DNA of 64,000 bases from Methanobacterium_B sp963825335 (lineage in GTDB: Archaea; Methanobacteriota; Methanobacteria; Methanobacteriales; Methanobacteriaceae): positions 1,054,001-1,118,000 of the forward strand of contig CAWGSP010000001.1 in the NCBI GenBank assembly GCA_963825335.1, written 5' to 3'. The position numbers and the translations under genes are program-made. Of this stretch, positions 9,514 through 18,910 are shown piece by piece. Within the stretch, counting starts at the first letter, position 1. Each line of letters starts with the position of its first letter. The notes under the pieces are model-generated. The model ran no database searches. It had not been told where the DNA came from and saw nothing but the letters and a program-made list of their open reading frames with translations.

Positions 9514-9951
9514 TCAGAGATCGTAATCAAAATCTGATGAAGGCCCCAAATCAACTATAGAATAATCTACTAGGTCACCGTAACCATCGTAGGCGCGTAT
9601 GCTGTCAATTTCGTATGGCTGTGCAATTATCATATGGAAGTAACCACTCTTTGCAAAGAAATGTAAATCTGCATCTGATGGACTGGCGTTATATCCTGGA
9701 TGGCTATGGACAGAACCCACTGTATCTGAAAGCATGGGCATCATAAATATCTGCATGACTGCGCCTGTTTCTGATGCTGCTCCTGGTAAAAATATTAATC
9801 CATCGATCTTTAGAATACCGTCCTCAATCTTTCCCTCTAACATTGAGCTGAATTCATTTGGGTATGATTCTTTGGCTATTTCACGTATTTCTTCGATTAA
9901 TTGTGTATCGATCTGTACTTCGTTAAACTTTTTTTTTCCTAATCCAAACAT
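9514..9951 (-). CDS. JAMM/MPN+ family metalloprotease-like protein
   Basis: The 145-residue protein carries a complete JAMM motif, VHSHPGYNASPSDADLHFF (~81-99; H-x-H plus S-x-x-D), and an upstream Glu in the N-terminal half (EFSSMLEG). This is the zinc site of deubiquitinase-like isopeptidases; archaeal relatives cleave SAMP-type ubiquitin-like modifiers or act in sulfur-carrier processing. The protein is a minimal JAB domain with no extra modules. It lies upstream of nothing on its strand and is convergent with serA. Substrate unknown. Confidence 0.82.
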   Translation of the reverse strand: MFGLGKKKFNEVQIDTQLIEEIREIAKESYPNEFSSMLEGKIEDGILKIDGLIFLPGAASETGAVMQIFMMPMLSDTVGSVHSHPGYNASPSDADLHFFAKSGYFHMIIAQPYEIDSIRAYDGYGDLVDYSIVDLGPSSDFDYDL

Positions 9952-10012
9952 TTTTAAATCCTACAAATAATTTTTTTTAAATCTTAAATTTTATGTTATT
10001 ATAGGAATAAAT

Positions 10013-10762
10013 TTAAAGTGATATAGAGTTTGCCCTAAAAAAATCTCCACTAAAATAAGGTAAATCCAAGTCAATAAACATTCTTAAACGAGTCGATTTA
10101 ACCTTTTCATCAATTAAAGGATTATAACCATCAATTACTTCTAACTTTTTATAAAGACCCACACCTCTCCTCTGCCATGCAGGAACTTGTGTTATGTTTA
10201 ATCCCCCTTTAAACAGGATATCATGTATCTCATTGCTTTTCTTTTTGTTCATGATTTCGACAGCCTCAGATTTATCATGATCTTCCCGGAGTTTCCAGTA
10301 GCCATATCCATTCAAACAGTTTCTCCAAGCTTCACTCTGCCTGTGCTTGAAATAGTCAATAACACCCGGGCCTGAAAGTGGAATAACCCTAGAATCAAAT
10401 GAAACAGGTTTTAAATCTTTGAGGTTGGCATTAAAGTCTTCGGTATATTTAACAAGATTTTGGGTAAATGATCCTGTTATGAAACTCGCAAACACAGAAT
10501 CAAGCTTTTCTACACGGCCTTTAAACGGAACTTCAGATAGCAGAATGTTGATCTCATCTGAAAATGTGTATATAAAATCCGGACTGAATTCCTTAAAGAA
10601 ATCAACACATGCATCGAGCATTAAATTCACAAATTTTGGATCGTAGGGTTTATCTAGTCCAAGTACATTTGATAGATTGGAAAAATTTCTACCATCTGCC
10701 CTTACGACTATTTTTGACCCACAGGGAACCCTTAGATCTGTAAATATTTCACATTTCTTCAT
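10013..10762 (-). CDS. thg1: tRNA(His) guanylyltransferase, Thg1 family
   Basis: The 249-residue protein shows the Thg1 catalytic signatures VVRADGRNFSNLS (~18-31, metal-binding Asp) and FSDEINILLSE (~66-76), plus the HRQSEAWRNCLNGYGYW region (~138-154). Thg1-family enzymes add nucleotides in the 3'-5' direction; archaeal members add G-1 opposite C73 of tRNA-His or repair tRNA 5' ends. Length fits archaeal members. The gene sits between aspartate dehydrogenase and the JAMM protein on the same strand, with gaps of 61-102 bp. Confidence 0.92.
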   Translation of the reverse strand: MKKCEIFTDLRVPCGSKIVVRADGRNFSNLSNVLGLDKPYDPKFVNLMLDACVDFFKEFSPDFIYTFSDEINILLSEVPFKGRVEKLDSVFASFITGSFTQNLVKYTEDFNANLKDLKPVSFDSRVIPLSGPGVIDYFKHRQSEAWRNCLNGYGYWKLREDHDKSEAVEIMNKKKSNEIHDILFKGGLNITQVPAWQRRGVGLYKKLEVIDGYNPLIDEKVKSTRLRMFIDLDLPYFSGDFFRANSISL

Positions 10763-10864
10763 TTTTAAACCATAAAATTTGTTTTTAATTGTTTATTATC
10801 ACCGTCATGCTAAATGGATAATAATGAAATCAAAAAAAAAGGATAGTAAAATAAAATTTAACTT

Positions 10865-11638
10865 TCATGTGCCTATTCTTAATGTCTCATTTAGACTTTT
10901 TAAAAGTTTAATAGCAGAGTAAGCTGCCATAACACTTGTTTTAGGATTCATCGCACACCTTATGTTCTTTGTAATTGTGGTGATTTCACCAAAGTCGCCC
11001 ACAACATGGAGTTCATGCATATTCCGGTTAACACATGGATCTGCAATTATTTTGACGTCAATTTCTCTCCCACAAGCAAGACTCAAGGCAGCTGCAACAT
11101 TAATGTTCATTGGAAACTTCAAAACTGCATCTCCAGCTTTCCCTTCGAATAGTATTGTTTCTTCGTCTGCAGAGACACCGAGTGATTTGGGAGGCTTGCG
11201 TGTTATAAGTGTAGCTTTACTTATCTTACCAATAGATGCGGCTTTAATACCGTCAAGGCCTACTATTGCTCCTGATGGTGCGTGGATTATTGCATTATTT
11301 TTGGATGCTAGATTCTTAAGATCTTTGCGAAGTACTGGGTCCATCAGTGCTCCAATACTCATAATTATAATATCAACACCGTTTTCAAGTACTTTAGGAA
11401 CGGTTTCAGACACTGCTTGGGGTGAAGCTGCCTCAATAACCAGATCTACTTTGTCCAACATATCTTCTATTTTAAGGACAACAACACCATCAACCTGTGA
11501 TGCTAGGTTTTCAGCACGCTCAATATCCCTGTCATAAAAAAATTTAAGATCAACACCTAACTTACCCTCGACAGCAAAATTAGTTATTATGTTAGCTATA
11601 GCTCCGCATCCTAAAATCCCGACCTTCATGCGTGACAT
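10865..11638 (-). CDS. nadX: L-aspartate dehydrogenase
   Basis: The 257-residue protein has an N-terminal Rossmann motif KVGILGCGAIANIITNF (~5-21) and the family stretch IHAPSGAIVGLDGIKAAS (~119-136). The C-terminal domain has DPCVNRNMHELHVVGDFGEI (~199-218), with His of the active site. It oxidises L-aspartate to iminoaspartate, feeding quinolinate and NAD synthesis. The start lies one base from the stop of the PRC-barrel gene upstream, so the two are tightly coupled. MSRMKV offers a second in-frame ATG three codons later. Confidence 0.93.
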   Translation of the reverse strand: MSRMKVGILGCGAIANIITNFAVEGKLGVDLKFFYDRDIERAENLASQVDGVVVLKIEDMLDKVDLVIEAASPQAVSETVPKVLENGVDIIIMSIGALMDPVLRKDLKNLASKNNAIIHAPSGAIVGLDGIKAASIGKISKATLITRKPPKSLGVSADEETILFEGKAGDAVLKFPMNINVAAALSLACGREIDVKIIADPCVNRNMHELHVVGDFGEITTITKNIRCAMNPKTSVMAAYSAIKLLKSLNETLRIGT

Positions 11639-11639
11639 C

Positions 11640-11963
11640 CTATATCTGTGTGGTTGTTGGAGTTTCCACTATCTCTGGACTTATTAGGAGTATGTCACCA
11701 ACGGCCTGAACACGTTCATAAGGAATTTCTAGACTTCCTTCCTCTTTTAGGGGCCTGATTTCATCTCCCTCTGGAACTATTCTAATACTCGTTTTTATAA
11801 CATCTTTAAGTCCAACACTTTTCTTATCGGCTTTCATAGCTGTTGTTTTTAGGATGGATACCCTACCCTTCTTAATATTTAATACAACATCATGAATTCT
11901 TCCAACGTATTTTCCTCGTGTTGTGTACACATCTAAATTGTACAGGCTTGATAAATCTACCAT
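11640..11963 (-). CDS. PRC-barrel domain protein
   Basis: The 107-residue protein reads MVDLSSLYNLDVYTTRGKYV and GRIHDVVLNIKKGRVSILKT, the beta-strand pattern of a PRC-barrel, with a second half ending IPYERVQAVGDILLISPEIV. PRC-barrels bind RNA-processing or photosynthetic complexes in other organisms; archaeal single-domain members are linked to cell division (CdpB-type proteins) in some lineages. A ribosome binding site (AAAGGTGG) precedes the ATG. It forms a unit with nadX. Confidence 0.85.
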   Translation of the reverse strand: MVDLSSLYNLDVYTTRGKYVGRIHDVVLNIKKGRVSILKTTAMKADKKSVGLKDVIKTSIRIVPEGDEIRPLKEEGSLEIPYERVQAVGDILLISPEIVETPTTTQI

Positions 11964-12164
11964 TTTACCACCTTTCCTTTTATTAAAACTTATTCCTCAT
12001 AGAATTACAATTATGTATTATGCATCGTTAGTAAATATCATTAACTGTGTAGATTTAAATCTCTCGATATACTTAAACTTTACGATTAAGAGTGGATAAT
12101 TCTATTTTCAGAACAAAAAACCATGTCAAAATCTATATTTAGATGAATGAATTAATAATTAACC

Positions 12165-12203
12165 TGTATAATAAATAATTTTGAATTCATTATTTATTAT
12201 ACA
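12165..12203. repeat. Perfect 15-bp AT-rich inverted repeat
   Basis: Arms TGTATAATAAATAAT (12165-12179) and its exact reverse complement (12189-12203) flank a 9-base centre containing GAATTC. In RNA this would be a stable hairpin; in DNA it could be an operator or a mobile-element relic. Confidence 0.75.
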
Positions 12204-12426
12204 TTATTCTCAACCTATTTAAGTTCAGAAATATAATTGATTGGAATGGATTTCCAGCACTTTAGGATACGCATATCAAATTATTGGGACCTGTCTCATA
12301 AACTACAAACCGACACCTAAAAACGTGATTATAAAGAGTGAACAACATTTTACAAATATGTATAAGTTATAGGATATGCATTCAAATTAATGTTTTAACA
12401 ATCCATTTGAGTTCGAGCATTCATAA

Positions 12427-12489
12427 AGAATGAATCAGAATTATATTATAGTTCCCAGCTACATAAAAAAAATTATTCCGATTCATTCT
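12427..12489. repeat. Imperfect inverted repeat with 26-bp spacer
   Basis: AGAATGAATCAGAATTAT (12427-12444) is largely complementary to AATTATTCCGATTCATTCT (12471-12489); the outer ten bases pair perfectly. It lies about 150 bp upstream of the tRNA-binding-domain gene. Confidence 0.6.
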
Positions 12490-12640
12490 ATATTTATTAG
12501 TGGAATCAGTATCTGAAACAAAATAATTATTTGATTGGTAACTGAATAAAGTAACCGTGATTATACTCGGGTAAAATCTGCTGCTTAGACCCGATCTATT
12601 TAATTTCTTAGAACATTTACAGTATTAAAAAGGTGGTAAA

Positions 12641-13354
12641 ATGTGGGATACAAGTAAAGATTATAGATTACGCGTTGCAGAAAAAGCAATCGAATTATTC
12701 ATTAAAACTGCATCAGCAGCTAATTTAAAGGGTATATGGAACAAACAAAAGTGTATGCTCTCAGCAAGAGCTATGCTGCCAGAGATTCAATTCTTATACT
12801 TTTCTTACATGGAACCAGCAGATCTAATAGGCTCAAAACAGATAATTGACATGAAAGAAAAGGTTGATGATATTGTTGATGCACTTGGAGGGGATGGATG
12901 GCAGCACCAGTTCTTCAAGTTGGTTAACAAGGATGAAAAACCGAAACTCGAAGAATCAATAGCCAAAATGAAATTTGCACTGAACACAATCTACACATTA
13001 GACAAGCGCTTAGCATTAGGCCCGGTTAATGATCCGGTCATAGGGATAGATATCAAAACAGGAGAAATTGTGAGTGTCAGCAAAGCAGATAAACTTTTGG
13101 TATGTAATGTCAACATTGGAGATCGAGCACTAACTGTAGTGACCAATGATCCTACAGTTAAAGAAGGTAACAGGGTCGGAGTAGCACTATTACCTCCTTC
13201 TGTTTTTATGGGTGTAACGAGCGAAGGAATGTTTCTGGGCAAGGATGGAGTAATTATTAAAGATGTTGAAGGTAATTTGGGAGAGATTCCCCATGGTATC
13301 CCACTTGAAGCACTGAATGAAACAAGAAATTTAGTTGATAGCTTTTTGAAATAG
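12641..13354 (+). CDS. tRNA-binding (EMAP/Trbp111-like) domain protein
   Basis: The 237-residue protein has an N-terminal helical domain (1-125) and a C-terminal OB-fold of the tRNA_bind type (~128-215: KLLVCNVNIGDRALTVVTND, VGVALLPPSVFMGVTSEGMF). This fold binds the outside corner of tRNA in Trbp111, Arc1p and MetRS/PheRS extensions. The N-terminal domain is specific to methanogen proteins and unnamed to me. A ribosome binding site (AAAGGTGG) precedes the ATG. It probably assists an aminoacyl-tRNA synthetase. The nuclease gene lies 63 bp downstream on the same strand. Confidence 0.78.
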   Translation: MWDTSKDYRLRVAEKAIELFIKTASAANLKGIWNKQKCMLSARAMLPEIQFLYFSYMEPADLIGSKQIIDMKEKVDDIVDALGGDGWQHQFFKLVNKDEKPKLEESIAKMKFALNTIYTLDKRLALGPVNDPVIGIDIKTGEIVSVSKADKLLVCNVNIGDRALTVVTNDPTVKEGNRVGVALLPPSVFMGVTSEGMFLGKDGVIIKDVEGNLGEIPHGIPLEALNETRNLVDSFLK

Positions 13355-13417
13355 GAACCATACTTGATCAATTTAAAAAAGATAACAATATAATGCTCAG
13401 GATATAAAATAAAAAAC

Positions 13418-14923
13418 ATGGTAAACATAGAATTTTTTGGTGGAGTGGACGAGATCGGTGGAAACAAAATTCTATTACAATCAAATTCTACTTCCATTTT
13501 TTTAGATTTCGGTATGAGTTTTAACAAGGCTAATAACTACTTTTCAGAATTTTTACAGCCGCGAAAAGCCAATGGAATAATGGATTTCATTGAACTGGGA
13601 CTTTTACCCAAAATAGAGGGCATATATAGGGAAGATTATCTTCAACACAGGGGTTTAAACCCCCGTAACACTGCTGATGTTGACGGTGTACTATTGAGCC
13701 ATGCGCACATGGATCATTCGGCATACATACACCATCTACGTCATGATATACCAATATACATGACAGATGAGTCATATTTGATTTTAAAGGTTTTAGAGGA
13801 CACCAGTGCTGTTACATTTGGTGAGACACTTCATTATAAAAACACATTTCATTACACCCCCAAAAAGGCACAAGGCTTCAAAAGATTATCCGGGAATGAT
13901 GCTAGGATAGAAAGGGACTTGAACATTGTTAAACCATATAAAAAATTTGCTATAGGCGATTTCACAGTAAGAAGTGCACCCGTTGATCATTCACTTCCTG
14001 GTGCTTCTGCTTTTATCCTTGAAAATTGTGATGAAACAACTGTGTACACTGGTGATCTTAGATTTCATGGAAGAAAGCCTGAAATAACCAAAAAATTTGT
14101 CAAAGAAGCAAAAAAAGCTGAGCCTGATACTCTGATTAGTGAAGGCACTAGAATTGACAGTTTTAATACAGAAACAGAGGAAGATATAGAAATTAAAGCA
14201 CTGAATCTCCTTGAAAATTACAAAGGACTGGTGATTGTAAACTTTCCAATAAGAGATCTTGACAGACTTTTAACATTTCACACTGTGGCTAAGCATACCG
14301 ATAGGATATTAGCAGTCAACATGAAGCAAGCTTACATGCTCAAACTTTTCAGTGGAAGGGGATATCCTGAATTAGACGATGTTGCTGTGTACATACCACG
14401 AAAAGGTTGGGGATTGTTGGGAAATGATTCATTTGCATGTTTTGATGGGAAATGGCTGTGCGGATCAGATATGGATCCGTCGGCTAATGGTTATGATTAC
14501 AAAAAATGGGAGAAGGATTTTTTGGAAGCAGATAATGCTATAAATTACCAGGATATTAAAAATCAACCTGAAAAATATCTACTTCGCTGCGATTTTTTCG
14601 AACTCAAGGAATTAATTGATTTAAAACCAGAAAATGCTTTGTATATTAAATCAGTGACAGAACCATTTGATGAAGAGATGGAATTTGATGAAGTCCGTAT
14701 TAATAATTGGTTGGAGCATTTCAATCTTCTCCCGGTGTATAAAATGCATGTTTCGGGACATGCGTCGGGTCCTGAATTACTCGAGATGATAAGGGAAATA
14801 AAACCAAAAGTACTCTACCCAGTGCACACAGTTCACAAAGAACTCTTCAAAGAACTTGAAAATGATGATGTGAAGGTGATATATCCCAAAATTTCCGATA
14901 AAAAAAATCTAAAATCCTTCTAA
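13418..14923 (+). CDS. Beta-CASP metallo-beta-lactamase-fold ribonuclease-like protein
   Basis: The 501-residue protein has the metallo-beta-lactamase motif 2 SHAHMDHSAY (~93-102), a later DHSLPGASAF (~190) and the TGDLRFHG metal motif (~212). Beta-CASP hallmarks follow: SEGTR (~242), HVSGHASGPELLEM (~444-457) and a final PVHTVHK (~468) histidine. This family includes archaeal RNase J and CPSF-like enzymes. It carries an insertion after motif 1 (KANNYFSEFLQPRKANGIMD) and lacks the KH domains of aCPSF1. I expect a zinc-dependent RNA 5'-3' exonuclease or endonuclease. The gene pairs with a tRNA-binding-domain protein upstream. Confidence 0.82.
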   Translation: MVNIEFFGGVDEIGGNKILLQSNSTSIFLDFGMSFNKANNYFSEFLQPRKANGIMDFIELGLLPKIEGIYREDYLQHRGLNPRNTADVDGVLLSHAHMDHSAYIHHLRHDIPIYMTDESYLILKVLEDTSAVTFGETLHYKNTFHYTPKKAQGFKRLSGNDARIERDLNIVKPYKKFAIGDFTVRSAPVDHSLPGASAFILENCDETTVYTGDLRFHGRKPEITKKFVKEAKKAEPDTLISEGTRIDSFNTETEEDIEIKALNLLENYKGLVIVNFPIRDLDRLLTFHTVAKHTDRILAVNMKQAYMLKLFSGRGYPELDDVAVYIPRKGWGLLGNDSFACFDGKWLCGSDMDPSANGYDYKKWEKDFLEADNAINYQDIKNQPEKYLLRCDFFELKELIDLKPENALYIKSVTEPFDEEMEFDEVRINNWLEHFNLLPVYKMHVSGHASGPELLEMIREIKPKVLYPVHTVHKELFKELENDDVKVIYPKISDKKNLKSF

Positions 14924-14990
14924 TGACCAAAAAGGGATTTTAACAAGATAAAAAAGAGAGATTTATTAGTAGATGGTTAGATTTATCAAA

Positions 14991-16397
14991 TCATCCAAAA
15001 ACAATGAGTTTCGTTTTAGTCATATCTGCCACAGCATATTTAACCCCTTCTTTACCTAACCCACTTATTTTAAATCCACCAAATGGCATATTGTCTGTTC
15101 TGAATGTCGATTGTTTGTTGATCATCACGCTTCCAGCTTCAATAGTTTTGGCTGCTTGCATAGCATTTTCAATACTTTTTGTGAACACTCCTGCTTGAAG
15201 TCCGTATTGTGTATTATTTGCCATTTTAAATGCATCATCAACGCTCTTCACCCTTAATATTGGTGACACCGGTCCAAATGTTTCGTCAACAACGATGTTC
15301 ATTTCTGGTTTGACATGGTCGAGGATGGTAGGGGTATAAAAGGCCCCCCTGCGTTCGCCGCCGAGTAAAAGTTCAGCACCATCAAATATGGCTTCGTTAA
15401 CATTTTTTTCGACTTTTATAGCTGATTCTTCATCAATGAGGGGGCCCACATCAGTTTCAGTTTTCATAGGATCTCCATTAATCAATTTACTAGTTTCTGA
15501 AACCATTTTCTCGACAAATTCATTTGCAATAGAATCTTGTAGAATTATCCGTTTAACTGCAATACATACTTGACCTGCATTGAGGTAAGATCCCCTCACG
15601 GCAGCAATCACGGCTTTATCAATATCTGCGTCTTCCAAAACCACTAATGGATCATTTCCACCGAGTTCGAGGGTTAATTTTTTCATGCCTGCCTTTTTGG
15701 AGATAGATTCTCCTATTCCAATACTGCCAGTAAATGATATTTTATCTACTAATGGACTAATGATCATTTCATCCCCAATTTCACTACTGTAACCTGTAAC
15801 AGTGTTTATTGCACCTGCAGGCAGATGCTCTGCCATGATCTGTGTTAATTTTAAAGCTGCAAGAGGAGCTTTGATCGATGGTTTCAACACTACTGTATTT
15901 TTTGCTGCAATAGCAGGGGCTATCTTGTGTATAGCAAGGTTTACAGGGTAATTAAAAGGAGTTATTGCAGACAATACACCGATAGGTACCTGCATTGTAA
16001 ATCCAAGGGCACTTCTACCGCCTATACAAGCGTCCATAGGTACGGTTTCACCATATATTCTCTTAGATTCTTCAGCAGATAGTAAAATAGTTTCAAGCGA
16101 TCGTTTTATTTCATCGCGGGAATCAGATATGGGTTTGCCTGTTTCGAGTGTTATTAGTTTAGCGAGTTCATCTGAACTTTTAGATAATTCATTGTAGATA
16201 TCGTACATTATTCTTGATATCTTACGAGAGGACATTTCGCTCATAATCGGCTTAGCATCATTTGCAGCTTTTAAAGCATTTTTAATGTCCTCAAGTGTAC
16301 CGGACGGTACACGATCTACAATTTTATTATTGTATGGGTTAAAAATGTCTATTTTATCATTTTTATCGACCAATTCTCCGTTTATTACCATTTTCAT
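14991..16397 (-). CDS. NAD(P)-dependent aldehyde dehydrogenase, lactaldehyde dehydrogenase (CofA) type
   Basis: The family frame opens at 16430, but MKMVINGELVDKNDKIDIFN starting at 16397 is preceded by a GGGGG ribosome binding site and matches family N-termini, so I start there (468 residues). Signatures are visible: KISFTGSIGIGES (NAD loop), LTLELGGNDPLVVLEDADI (catalytic Glu), LNAGQVCIAVKR (catalytic Cys) and ETFGPVSPILRV near the C-terminus. In methanogens this family (CofA) oxidises lactaldehyde to lactate for coenzyme F420 synthesis; other aldehyde substrates are possible. It stands alone between two unrelated genes. Confidence 0.88.
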   Translation of the reverse strand: MKMVINGELVDKNDKIDIFNPYNNKIVDRVPSGTLEDIKNALKAANDAKPIMSEMSSRKISRIMYDIYNELSKSSDELAKLITLETGKPISDSRDEIKRSLETILLSAEESKRIYGETVPMDACIGGRSALGFTMQVPIGVLSAITPFNYPVNLAIHKIAPAIAAKNTVVLKPSIKAPLAALKLTQIMAEHLPAGAINTVTGYSSEIGDEMIISPLVDKISFTGSIGIGESISKKAGMKKLTLELGGNDPLVVLEDADIDKAVIAAVRGSYLNAGQVCIAVKRIILQDSIANEFVEKMVSETSKLINGDPMKTETDVGPLIDEESAIKVEKNVNEAIFDGAELLLGGERRGAFYTPTILDHVKPEMNIVVDETFGPVSPILRVKSVDDAFKMANNTQYGLQAGVFTKSIENAMQAAKTIEAGSVMINKQSTFRTDNMPFGGFKISGLGKEGVKYAVADMTKTKLIVFG

Positions 16398-16529
16398 TTT
16401 ATTAAACCCCCAAAGAGTATATCGATACATTTGATATTTAACAATAAAAAATTAGAAAACAAAATGGATAGAAGTACTGTAAAATTGCATGTTTCGTTAT
16501 TTAATATCACCGGATATATGTACGAAACT

Positions 16530-16724
16530 CTAACTGAATGTGCTGTTGAGTTGATTAATGCCACTTGTAACATTCGATAGGCTGGTATTGTTTATGTTAT
16601 TCCCAAGTCCTGTTATGTAATTATTATAATAAAAGGCAGCCAAAATTACCACGATTATTATGCCTCCAAAAAGCAATAAAAATTCTGCTGCTGTTTGAGC
16701 TCCTTCATCACTGATTATATCCAT
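16530..16724 (-). CDS. Class III signal peptide pilin-like protein
   Basis: The 64-residue protein has the short acidic leader MDIISDEGAQTAAEF followed by the hydrophobic stretch LLLFGGIIIVVILAAFYY. This is the archaeal class III signal peptide, in which an EppA-type peptidase cuts before AQTAAEF-like sequences. The remaining ~40 residues are rich in N, S and T, typical of type IV-like pilin or adhesin subunits. It lies 20 bp downstream of a TadC-like platform gene on the same strand, so it is probably a subunit of that pilus. Confidence 0.85.
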   Translation of the reverse strand: MDIISDEGAQTAAEFLLLFGGIIIVVILAAFYYNNYITGLGNNINNTSLSNVTSGINQLNSTFS

Positions 16725-16744
16725 ATTTTACACCGCCAATGCAC

Positions 16745-17680
16745 TCATTTCATTCCTATAAACATCATTCCGAATGTTTTTATCACGTAAAATATGCCAA
16801 AAGCTGCTGGAGCTAGGAGTAAAGAAAATTTTATCCCCTTTCTGGCACTGCCATAGAGAACCACACCTATTAAAAGTCCAGCTATTATTGAGTGAATTAT
16901 TATGTATCCACTGGCTGCAATATATGCAGCATCTGCGAGTGGATTGGGTTTACCAAGTGATCCAATAAAACCAGAATATATCATTATCATTCCAAGTGCG
17001 AAAGGTGCTGCTACTAACGATGCAATCAATAAAAACATAACAGACATCATCACATTTGCTTTTCTTTCGCGTTTTAAAGCTAAGACTGCCCTTAGATCTT
17101 CCGCAACTGTTTCAATTACGTCTGATAAGCTTCCTCCGACCTTTTTACCTTCGGTAATCATTCTAAATGTTCTATCAAGGTTTTTTGATTTTAACCGTTC
17201 ACCCATCGATATTAGGGCATCTTCAAAGGTACTTCCTATCTTGATTTCAATTACAGCTCTCTTCAATTCGTCATTAAGAGGACCGCCTGGCTGTTTTGAG
17301 ATGTCTTCAAGCGCTGTTTCTATGCCCACACCGGCCCTCAATAATGAGGAAATTTGTCTTAAAAAATCGGGAGTGGTCTGTTCAATTGCATCAACACGCC
17401 TCTCCATTGAAAAGAACAACCAACCAAGAATAATACCTGCAGGGGTTACAAATCCAACAACCAATCCTATAATCGGATTTATATTAATTACCATGAACAG
17501 TACAAATCCGAGAGCACCGAACATGAAAGCTGCTAAAAACATCAAGGTCATTAAATCCGATGCCTTAACATACATGCCAGACCTGATCAGATTCTCCTGT
17601 ATAATAACAAGATATCGGTCGGGCATGATGTTATCAAGCCTGTTGGATATTGGTGATAATGCTGGAGGTATGATTGCCAT
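16745..17680 (-). CDS. TadC-like type II/IV secretion system membrane platform protein
   Basis: The 311-residue protein contains a T2SSF domain: a cytoplasmic helical stretch (TTPDFLRQISSLLRAGVGIE to MITEGKKVGGSLSDVIETVA, ~125-215) and membrane helices at both ends (~45-105 and ~225-305). It anchors an archaeal type IV pilus in the membrane and works with a VirB11/TadA-like ATPase; one such ATPase is encoded at 47177. It forms an operon with the downstream pilin gene. Length is typical for TadC-type half proteins. Confidence 0.85.
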   Translation of the reverse strand: MAIIPPALSPISNRLDNIMPDRYLVIIQENLIRSGMYVKASDLMTLMFLAAFMFGALGFVLFMVININPIIGLVVGFVTPAGIILGWLFFSMERRVDAIEQTTPDFLRQISSLLRAGVGIETALEDISKQPGGPLNDELKRAVIEIKIGSTFEDALISMGERLKSKNLDRTFRMITEGKKVGGSLSDVIETVAEDLRAVLALKRERKANVMMSVMFLLIASLVAAPFALGMIMIYSGFIGSLGKPNPLADAAYIAASGYIIIHSIIAGLLIGVVLYGSARKGIKFSLLLAPAAFGIFYVIKTFGMMFIGMK

Positions 17681-17792
17681 TTTTTCAACTCTATATAATT
17701 TATCTCTTTTGTTTTATGCCTTATATAAGTTGCTTTATTATTATCATCATGATAACTTTAAGACATCCAAAATTCACTGTTAGTCCATCAAC

Positions 17793-18791
17793 TTAGAAGC
17801 TTAACTTAGTTTTAATTTTGTTTAAAACAACTCCGCTGTTTTCTATTAGGATCATATCTTCAATTCGAACCCCAAATTCGCCTTCAATATAAATACCAGG
17901 TTCCACCGTTACGATCATCCCTTTTTTGAGAGTATCATCTTCATTTTTTGATAATGATGGATTTTCATGGATTTCAAGTCCAACCCCATGCCCAGTGGAA
18001 TGTATAAATGAATCACCATATCCATATTCTGTAATAACATCTCTAGCAGCCGCATCTATTTCTGATGATTTCACACCGGGTTTTATCAATTTGATGGCGG
18101 TTTTTTGAGCATCCCACACTATGTTAAAAATTTCTTCCTGTCTATCACCTTCAACCAAGGTTCTTGTTGTATCCGATGAATAGTTGTTGTAAACTGCCCC
18201 CCAATCAACCAAAACTGGTTTTTCTACTGGATTATTAGAAGGTGTTCCATGGGGAAGGCTTGATCTGGCTCCTGAAGCTACAATACTTTCAAATGAAGCT
18301 CTTTCTGAACCGTTTATTCGCATATTGTATTCGAGCTGTGCAGCTATTTCTACTTCGGTTCCAGAAAATTCTAGTTCTATAAATGATTTTTCTGCAATTT
18401 CTAATGCCTTTTTTATATTCTCCACTTCCCAGCTTGATTTAATCGATCTTGCAGTTTCGATGATATCTGTTGTTTCTAATTCAAAATCATTCGACAACTT
18501 TTTGTATGTTTCGACGGTCATGGATTTTTCTATTCCAATTTTACCTTTCAAAAACTTTTTAACATCATCAAACTTTTTGTAAACTTCAAGATTAACCATG
18601 GAACTGCCGGAGGCATTTTCACGGTCTATTTTTGATGCCAGAAGAACTGGATCATCCTTTAATATGAGAATTGAAGAGCTTGAAGGTCTGAAACCGGTTA
18701 GATATCTAATATTTTCTGGTTTTAGAATCATCATTGAATTCATATTTTGTGTGTGCATGGCTTCTATTACACTTTTTAATTTGGTGTCCAT
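17793..18791 (-). CDS. M24 family Xaa-Pro dipeptidase/aminopeptidase
   Basis: The 332-residue protein has the creatinase-like N-terminal domain (1-115) and the pita-bread metalloprotease domain. Metal ligands are visible: LVDWGAVYNNYSSDTTRT (~193-210, two Asp), IHSTGHGVGLEIHENP (~270-285, His), VEPGIYIEGEFGVRIED (~300-316, two Glu). Such enzymes release N-terminal residues preceding proline. The ribosome binding site AGGTAG lies before the ATG at 18791. The neighbour HIT gene is upstream on the same strand with 119 bp between. Confidence 0.9.
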   Translation of the reverse strand: MDTKLKSVIEAMHTQNMNSMMILKPENIRYLTGFRPSSSSILILKDDPVLLASKIDRENASGSSMVNLEVYKKFDDVKKFLKGKIGIEKSMTVETYKKLSNDFELETTDIIETARSIKSSWEVENIKKALEIAEKSFIELEFSGTEVEIAAQLEYNMRINGSERASFESIVASGARSSLPHGTPSNNPVEKPVLVDWGAVYNNYSSDTTRTLVEGDRQEEIFNIVWDAQKTAIKLIKPGVKSSEIDAAARDVITEYGYGDSFIHSTGHGVGLEIHENPSLSKNEDDTLKKGMIVTVEPGIYIEGEFGVRIEDMILIENSGVVLNKIKTKLSF

Positions 18792-18910
18792 TTCATTCTA
18801 CCTCACTTTACTTATTCTGAAAGATTTTTATCCTTTAATTATGCTATTATTCTTAATATCAGTTTATTCATGAATTGTGAATTTATCCATGTTTAGAATT
18901 CGAACAATAT

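Larger units (their letters stand above)
11964..12640. other. Long divergent intergenic region with inverted repeats
   Basis: This 677-bp stretch between the PRC-barrel gene (minus) and the tRNA-binding-domain gene (plus) has no convincing reading frame. It holds a perfect 15-bp inverted repeat (12165-12203), a second imperfect one (12427-12489), and a GGGACCTGTCTCA segment near 12289-12300 that resembles insertion-sequence ends. It may be the remnant of a small non-autonomous element, plus promoters for both flanking genes. Confidence 0.45.

Noticed and set aside
10962..11537. 191-codon plus-strand frame antisense to aspartate dehydrogenase
   Set aside because: Shadow with serine-rich low-complexity content and no ribosome binding site.
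12280..12310. GGGACCTGTCTCA resembling an insertion-sequence end
   Set aside because: No transposase gene and no matching opposite end were found, so it is not reported as an insertion sequence.
16902..17783. 293-codon plus-strand frame antisense to the TadC-like gene
   Set aside because: Antisense shadow; the minus-strand protein has clear domain structure, the plus one does not.
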